Shown here: piece by piece, positions 59,390-64,000 of the stretch
Numbering within the stretch: the first letter of the stretch is position 1
How the letters are laid out: each line of letters opens with the position of its first letter
Source of the DNA: Rhodococcus triatomae
GTDB lineage: Bacteria > Actinomycetota > Actinomycetes > Mycobacteriales > Mycobacteriaceae
Assembly (NCBI RefSeq): GCF_014217785.1
Contig: NZ_CP048814.1
Coordinates: 62,001 to 126,000 of the forward strand
Direction of reading: 5' to 3'
Length of the DNA stretch: 64,000 nucleotides
Position numbers and translations under genes: made by a program
The notes under the pieces: generated by a model
What the model was told of the DNA's origin: nothing
Database searches by the model: none
The model's input: the letters and a program-made list of their open reading frames with translations, nothing else

Positions 59390-61257
59390 GGCACCGCCGT
59401 GGGTTTCGGATCGGCAGGAGACGGGTCCGGTTCCGCGGGAGCCGGGAGTCCGCCCGCATAGCGGCTGATCCGGCCCGCTCCCCACGCGAGCGCTGCCACG
59501 AGCAGCAGGCTGCACACGAGCACCACCAGGGACGCGGCACCGAACAACCACGCCGGGTGGTCGAAGTTGCGTTCGCGCTGCAACAGCGTGATCTCGGGAA
59601 CGAACTCACGGGTGAACGTCTCGGGCGCGGCGGTCTCCTCGGCTCCGATTCCCTCGTCGGCGGGGAGGAAGATCGGCACCGCGGTGAGTGTGCGACCGTC
59701 CTGCACACGCAGGACGGTCTTCCAGGTGCCGTCGACCGGAACGGGTGTGGTGCTGCGGAAGGTGTCGGGACCGGTCCGTTCGAGGCGATCGGTGACGAAT
59801 CCGTTCCCCAGACCCGGCCCACCCTGCCAGGCGAGGATGGACACCCATTCCGGGTCGTCACCGACCAGATCGGCGGGTTCGATCCGCACGTCCGCGGTGA
59901 CGGTTCTGCCGTCCGCGGCGCCTGCCTCGGTGAGAGCGACGGTCGCGGTGGCGTTCTCGGGGACGGTGGCGATCAGTCCGTTCGCGGTCGAGCCGCCCAG
60001 GATCAGTACGGACACGATGACGATGGTTCGCCTGATCGCCGGGCGTGGCAGTCCCTCGCTGCGCAGGACTCGCGCGAGCAGTGCCCCACATGCGCCTGCC
60101 GCGATGCCGACGGGTACCGACATCGCCAGCGCCTCGGGCCACATGCTCGTCGGCCACGGGTACAGGTAGACCGCACCGATCCAGAGCGACTCGAGCCACA
60201 TACCCACCGTCGCGACGAGCACACCGGCGACGGCGCCGAAGAGCACCCGCCGGCGGATCAGCGGTGTCAGCGCGAGGAGTTCGACGACCACGGCGGCACC
60301 GAGATAGAGCGCGAACACGTTGTGCGGGGCACCCAGTACGGGGCCGACCATGAGTGCGGTCAGCGCGCGCACCCCGGCGGCGAACAGCACGGCGACCACC
60401 GCGGCTCCGGGTCCCAGCACGATCCGCGCCGCGACGAGCGCGAACGCGGCCGCCGCGGTGATCATCATCGGTTGCAGGACGAGCCGGAACTGCTCGACAC
60501 CGAAGTCGTATTCGATCTGGAACACCGAGAGGCCGATGATCAGACCGCCGAAGGCGAAACAGCGGACGAGCCACATCCCCCTGCCGTCACGAACCGGCTC
60601 GCCCGTGGCCGCCTCGCGTGCCTTGCGGCCCTCGTACTCGAGCAGCAGCAATCCGATGAGCGAAAATCCCGCTCCACCGATCAGCATGAGATGGGTGGGC
60701 CCCCACAGGGTCACGTCCTGACCGAAGATTCGATGCCAGATGTCGTCGAGCGGAAACCCGATCAACGCGTACAGCCCACAGCCCGCGATGAGGATGCCGC
60801 CGACAGGCGCGTACCAGGATCGGGTGATCCGTACGGCGGCCCGGCCCGGTTTCTCACCGCGCGGAAGCACCATGGCCGTCATTCCGGTCACGAACAGCAG
60901 GAACAGCCCGACCAGAATGAAGTAGTGCGCGGGATTGGCCAGCGGCCCCTCGTCCCGTCCCCTGCCGATGTGCAGACTCACGTCCCAGATGAAGCCGAAG
61001 AATGCACACAGAATGGTCACGACGAACAACACGAGGGGCAGCGCCGCCCACGACGGCCGGTGCAGGCGCTCCGCCGCGACGTCGCCGACCCGTGCAAGCC
61101 ACGTGATTCGGCCGGTGCGATGCAGGTAGGCCACCCACAACAGTCCGATCGTCAGAACGGTCGTGGCGATCGACATGCCGAACACCTGATCGAGGGCGGC
61201 CCCGCCGCCCTCGGCCTGAGCGAAGGCCGTACTCGGGGTTACAGTAACTTCGGTCAC
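59386..61257 (-). CDS. Large multi-pass membrane protein, first gene of the cupredoxin-associated operon
   Basis: A 623-residue protein with about twelve membrane segments to residue 430, then an exported beta domain (VTADVRIEPADLVGDDPEWV; VPVDGTWKTVLRVQDGRTLT) and a final helix with a proline-rich tail. Histidines occur near membrane segments in FIWDVSLHIGRGRDEG, ANPAHYFILVGLFLLF, DIWHRIFGQD and GPTHLMLIGG, the sort of pattern seen in haem or copper membrane enzymes. No named family recognised. GTG 61257 (VTEVTVTPS) is chosen. Coupled to the next gene by GTGA. Confidence 0.78.
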   Translation of the reverse strand: MTEVTVTPSTAFAQAEGGGAALDQVFGMSIATTVLTIGLLWVAYLHRTGRITWLARVGDVAAERLHRPSWAALPLVLFVVTILCAFFGFIWDVSLHIGRGRDEGPLANPAHYFILVGLFLLFVTGMTAMVLPRGEKPGRAAVRITRSWYAPVGGILIAGCGLYALIGFPLDDIWHRIFGQDVTLWGPTHLMLIGGAGFSLIGLLLLEYEGRKAREAATGEPVRDGRGMWLVRCFAFGGLIIGLSVFQIEYDFGVEQFRLVLQPMMITAAAAFALVAARIVLGPGAAVVAVLFAAGVRALTALMVGPVLGAPHNVFALYLGAAVVVELLALTPLIRRRVLFGAVAGVLVATVGMWLESLWIGAVYLYPWPTSMWPEALAMSVPVGIAAGACGALLARVLRSEGLPRPAIRRTIVIVSVLILGGSTANGLIATVPENATATVALTEAGAADGRTVTADVRIEPADLVGDDPEWVSILAWQGGPGLGNGFVTDRLERTGPDTFRSTTPVPVDGTWKTVLRVQDGRTLTAVPIFLPADEGIGAEETAAPETFTREFVPEITLLQRERNFDHPAWLFGAASLVVLVCSLLLVAALAWGAGRISRYAGGLPAPAEPDPSPADPKPTAVP

Positions 61258-61343
61258 GGGACGAGTATGCGGTCGAGGCAAGGGATTCGCCAGACCTTCG
61301 TCATCCCGGTGCGTGATCGATAGCTCGCGATCACGATTCGATG

Positions 61344-62267
61344 TCAGGCGCCGGCGAAGGCTCGAGCGGCGCGATGCAGCGCAGCGCTCACGGCGGCATG
61401 CACCGGTCGCGAGCGACTGCCCTGCCGGTAGGCGATCCGCGTCCGTCTGCCGATCGGAAGCGACGTCAACACCACCCCGGCAGGCGCGTCGACAACTCCG
61501 AGCTGAGGAACGAGAGCCACGCCTGCACCCTCCGCGACGAGCCGCAGGACGGTCGCGAAGTCATCGATGTGGTGGGCAATGCGTGGCTCGAAGCCCTGCG
61601 AGTGGCAGGTGCGCACCGTCATCGCGTGACAGAGGGTGCCGAGGTTGCCCACGATCCAACGACTTTCGGCGTGACTTCGGACCACCGCGAGATCGGACTC
61701 GGCCGACAGCGACACCTCCGCCGACGGTTCGGACATCGGCCTAGCAGCCAGGTACACGAACTCGTCCAGAACCGGCTCGACCTCGATGCCCGGACCCAGC
61801 TGGGACGGCACGTTGTCGTACTCGTGGACCAGCGCGAGGTCCAGCTGCCGCCCTCGAAGGAGGTCGGGGACACCAGCGGGGTCGACCTCCGTGACCGTCA
61901 CGTCCATATCCTGGTGCGTCCGACCGAGTTCCCGCAGCGCCGGGACGACGACGGTCCGCAGGGCCGTGGGAAAGGCTCCCAGCCGAACCGACCCCGACAG
62001 GCCCGTCTCGCCGGCGACGAGAGCGGCCTCGGCCCGTTCCAGATCGGCGAGAATCACCTCCGCATGCTCGACGAGAACCTCGCCGACCGGGGTGAGGCGC
62101 ACCCGGCGCCCGGTGCGGGTCAACAGGTCGCGCCCGACCTCTCGTTCGAGGGCGGAGAGTTGTTGCGACACCGCGGAAGGCGTGTATGCCAGGGCCTCGG
62201 CAACCGCCGCAATGGTGCCCCTCCGGGCGAGTTCCCTGAGCAGCGTGAGCTTGCGAACGTCGAGCAT
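61344..62267 (-). CDS. LysR-family transcriptional regulator
   Basis: A 307-residue LysR protein. The HTH is at residues 1-62 (LTLLRELARRGTIAAVAEAL, AYTPSAVSQQLSALEREVGR), followed by a type 2 periplasmic-fold effector domain (GSVRLGAFPTALRTVVVPAL; VALVPQLGVVDAPAGVVLTS). It diverges from the DapA-family gene across 70 bases containing an inverted repeat, a classic LysR control layout. Inducer unknown. Confidence 0.93.
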   Translation of the reverse strand: MLDVRKLTLLRELARRGTIAAVAEALAYTPSAVSQQLSALEREVGRDLLTRTGRRVRLTPVGEVLVEHAEVILADLERAEAALVAGETGLSGSVRLGAFPTALRTVVVPALRELGRTHQDMDVTVTEVDPAGVPDLLRGRQLDLALVHEYDNVPSQLGPGIEVEPVLDEFVYLAARPMSEPSAEVSLSAESDLAVVRSHAESRWIVGNLGTLCHAMTVRTCHSQGFEPRIAHHIDDFATVLRLVAEGAGVALVPQLGVVDAPAGVVLTSLPIGRRTRIAYRQGSRSRPVHAAVSAALHRAARAFAGA

Positions 62268-62276
62268 CAGTTCAGC

Positions 62277-62301
62277 TTACTTATAGTGGCACAAATAGTA
62301 A
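62277..62301. promoter_or_regulatory. Candidate LysR binding site
   Basis: TTACTTAT (62277-62284) and ATAGTAA (62295-62301) form an interrupted AT-rich dyad in the gap between the LysR gene and the DapA-family gene. Position and form fit a LysR site controlling both. Confidence 0.5.
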
Positions 62302-62337
62302 CTGGAACTTGATGATTAGTACGTCGACACTGAGGCC

Positions 62338-63303
62338 ATGGCCTTTGACCCCGCCGCCTTTCGTCCGTCCGGAATCTTCGTTCCTCTCGTCACCCCGTTC
62401 GCGGAAGGTGGCGATGTTGCCGCCTCGGACCTGGAGCACCTCGCACACACGGTGATCGACGAGGGAGCTGCCGGGATCGTTGCCCTGGGAACTACCGCCG
62501 AGACAGCCACTCTGAGCGCACGGGAACGGCGAGACGTCCTGCGCATCTGCGGTGGGGTGTGCCACGAACGCCGCGTCCCCTTGGTGGTCGGTGCCGGTTC
62601 GCCGGACACGGTCGGCACCGTGCGCGCCCTCGACGACCTGGCCCGCGACGTGGACGAGGAATCCGCTGTCGCGGCTGCCCTGGTGGTGGTTCCCTACTAC
62701 ACGCGTCCGACGGAAGCCGGCGTGGTCGCGCACTTCGAATACGTTGCGGACCGCAGCCCGCTGCCCGTGATCGTCTACAACGTGCCGTACCGTACCGGGC
62801 AGCACCTCGGTTGGGAATCCATCGTGCGTCTCGCGGAACATCCACGGATCGTCGGGATCAAGCAGGCGGTCGGCTCCCTGGATGCGGACACGGTGCAACT
62901 GCTGGCGTCACATCCCACTCCACACGCCTCGTTCTCGATTCTGGCGGGGGACGATGTGCTGGTCCCACCGTTGCTGGCGATGGGTGCAGCGGGCGCGATA
63001 GCCGCAGCGGCGAACGTCTGCGCGCCCGAGTTCGTCGAGTTGCTCGGACATTGGCGCCGTGGAGACCTGACGCGGGCGAGAGCACTGGGAAACGAGCTGG
63101 CGGCACCGACGGCCGCGCTCATGTCGCATCCCAATCCCACTGCGATCAAGGCCGTCCTCTTCGCCCAGCAGCGGATTTCGGCTCCGGACGTCCGACTCCC
63201 CCTCCTTGCTGCCCGTGACCCCGAGAAGGTCGTCGCCACGATCACACGTCTGCGCTCACGCGATCAACGCGCGGAAAGTTCTCGGTACACCCCGACCGGC
63301 TAG
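62338..63303 (+). CDS. DapA/NAL-family aldolase (dihydrodipicolinate synthase-like)
   Basis: A 321-residue TIM barrel of the DapA superfamily, which forms a Schiff base between a keto acid and an active-site lysine. The lysine lies in PRIVGIKQAVGSL, the tyrosine in PVIVYNVPYRTG, and the motif GTTAETATLS replaces the usual GTTGE. The genuine dapA is normally in the lysine region, and this copy sits with a LysR regulator, so a catabolic aldolase or lyase is as likely. ATG 62338 is the start. Its stop shares CTAG with the convergent HNH gene. Confidence 0.85.
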   Translation: MAFDPAAFRPSGIFVPLVTPFAEGGDVAASDLEHLAHTVIDEGAAGIVALGTTAETATLSARERRDVLRICGGVCHERRVPLVVGAGSPDTVGTVRALDDLARDVDEESAVAAALVVVPYYTRPTEAGVVAHFEYVADRSPLPVIVYNVPYRTGQHLGWESIVRLAEHPRIVGIKQAVGSLDADTVQLLASHPTPHASFSILAGDDVLVPPLLAMGAAGAIAAAANVCAPEFVELLGHWRRGDLTRARALGNELAAPTAALMSHPNPTAIKAVLFAQQRISAPDVRLPLLAARDPEKVVATITRLRSRDQRAESSRYTPTG

Positions 63304-64000
63304 ACAGCCGGCTCGGATCCGCTGCGAACGCCTCCACTCCGCGAACTCCGCGCAAATGGGCGCCGTCGGCGACGGGGACGAATCGGCTGCCGGGCGGTAT
63401 CCACCGATGCCGGTGGGGTGAACACCGGGTGCCGGTTCCTACCGATCGTCACTTCCCAGTCCGTGGTGTGCAGTAGCCGGTGGTGGGTGCCGCAGAGCAA
63501 CACGAGGTTGTCGAGGTCGGTGGGTCCGCCGTCCGCCCAATGCCTGATGTGGTGGCCCTCGCACCAGGCGGCGGTGGCTCCGCAGCCCGGGAACGCGCAG
63601 CCACCGTCGCGGGCGGCGAGCGCTGTGCGTTGGGCCCTGGTGATAGTGCGGTGGGTGCGTCCCACACTCAACGGGGCACCGTGCTCATCGAGGATGATCG
63701 CGGTGACGTTCGCGTCGCAGCCGAGGAGGCGTGCGGTGTTGATGGTCAGTGGCCCCATCCACGGCGACCACGCGATACCCCGCACCTCGGCAAGATCGGA
63801 GAGGTCAGCGACATCAGCGGGATCACCAGGATCGGCGGGGTGTGTGTCTGTGTTGTCGGCCGGCTGTGTTCTGCGGGCATACTCTTCCCGCCGGTCCTGA
63901 CCCAGATCCCGCGCATGTACGTGTACCGACAGGTGCGGACGCTCACCGCCCTCGACGCCCAGATCGCCGAACGCAAGCAGCATCGACAACAACTGGGTGA
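63300..64000 (-). CDS. HNH endonuclease, DUF222/13E12-repeat type (C-terminal part)
   Basis: The 3' portion of a DUF222-HNH gene that continues past the window end; the frame is open at 64000. The HNH nuclease motif is complete: CAFPGCGATAAWCEGHHIRH, then WADGGPTDLDNLVLLCGTHH with the zinc Cys pairs. The upstream part (AWSPWMGPLTINTARLLGCD) is the end of DUF222. These genes are multicopy in Rhodococcus and mycobacteria (13E12 repeats). The end of the protein is basic and low complexity. Confidence 0.9.
   Translation of the reverse strand, partial: TQLLSMLLAFGDLGVEGGERPHLSVHVHARDLGQDRREEYARRTQPADNTDTHPADPGDPADVADLSDLAEVRGIAWSPWMGPLTINTARLLGCDANVTAIILDEHGAPLSVGRTHRTITRAQRTALAARDGGCAFPGCGATAAWCEGHHIRHWADGGPTDLDNLVLLCGTHHRLLHTTDWEVTIGRNRHPVFTPPASVDTARQPIRPRRRRRPFARSSRSGGVRSGSEPAV

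Noticed and set aside
59557-61323. 588-codon plus-strand frame opposite the large membrane protein
   Set aside because: Asp/Arg/Gly-rich translation typical of an antisense shadow; the minus-strand frame has clear membrane segments and operon overlaps.

Overview
This window is chromosomal DNA from a high-GC actinobacterium of the order Corynebacteriales/Mycobacteriales, most likely Rhodococcus or a close relative. That placement is inference. It rests on the very high GC content, frequent GTG starts, and a gene order that follows the Mycobacterium tuberculosis Rv1599-Rv1630 block (hisD-hisC-hisB-hisH-hisA-impA-hisF-hisI, bcpB, trpE-trpC-trpB-trpA-lgt, pyk, tesB, the ANTAR regulator PdtaR, polA, rpsA). 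Most of the window is this housekeeping backbone, read mainly on the minus strand.

Layout. 1-8.6 kb: the 5' part of rpsA, a methyltransferase, a polar amino acid ABC importer, an isopropylmalate/tartrate dehydrogenase-type enzyme, a 2'-5' RNA ligase-like protein, an EamA transporter, a GlxA/AraC regulator and a thioredoxin. 8.7-18.1 kb: polA, then a branched-chain amino acid ABC system (livH-livM-livG-livF on the plus strand, its binding protein on the minus strand beyond a ComB-like phosphatase). 18.3-19.1 kb: the ANTAR regulator and a tRNA with anticodon CAA. 19.3-29.7 kb: an accessory region absent from the mycobacterial order. It holds a phosphonate-type ABC operon with a tyrosine-phosphatase-like protein and a TetR regulator, several unrecognised genes, a decayed DUF2971-like gene, and lower-GC membrane-protein genes. 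29.7-43 kb: tesB, pyk, gltD-gltB, TM2 protein, lgt, trpA, trpB and trpC. 43.2-47.9 kb: trp-associated membrane protein, trpE, a peroxiredoxin, a LigB-type dioxygenase facing a MarR regulator, and a tautomerase. 48-56.2 kb: one long, mostly overlapping his operon that also carries two small membrane proteins and an MFS transporter. 56.5-61.3 kb: a 35-residue peptide gene, a tail-fibre-chaperone-like (S74-like) protein, a decayed deaminase, and a four-gene membrane operon with a cupredoxin-like lipoprotein. 61.3-64 kb: a divergent LysR/DapA-family pair and the 3' end of an HNH endonuclease gene.

How the genes work together. The his and trp operons are tightly coupled biosynthetic units with many start/stop overlaps of the ATGA or GTGA type. 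gltBD supplies glutamate as nitrogen donor, pyk sits in central carbon flow, and lgt provides lipoprotein maturation for the several lipoproteins seen here. The accessory points of most interest are the four-gene membrane/cupredoxin operon, the S74-like protein with its leader peptide gene, the transporter-phosphatase operon, the LivH permease with an added extracytoplasmic domain, the CAA tRNA with a short variable arm, and a recurrent pattern of 10-23 bp tandem duplications near gene ends.
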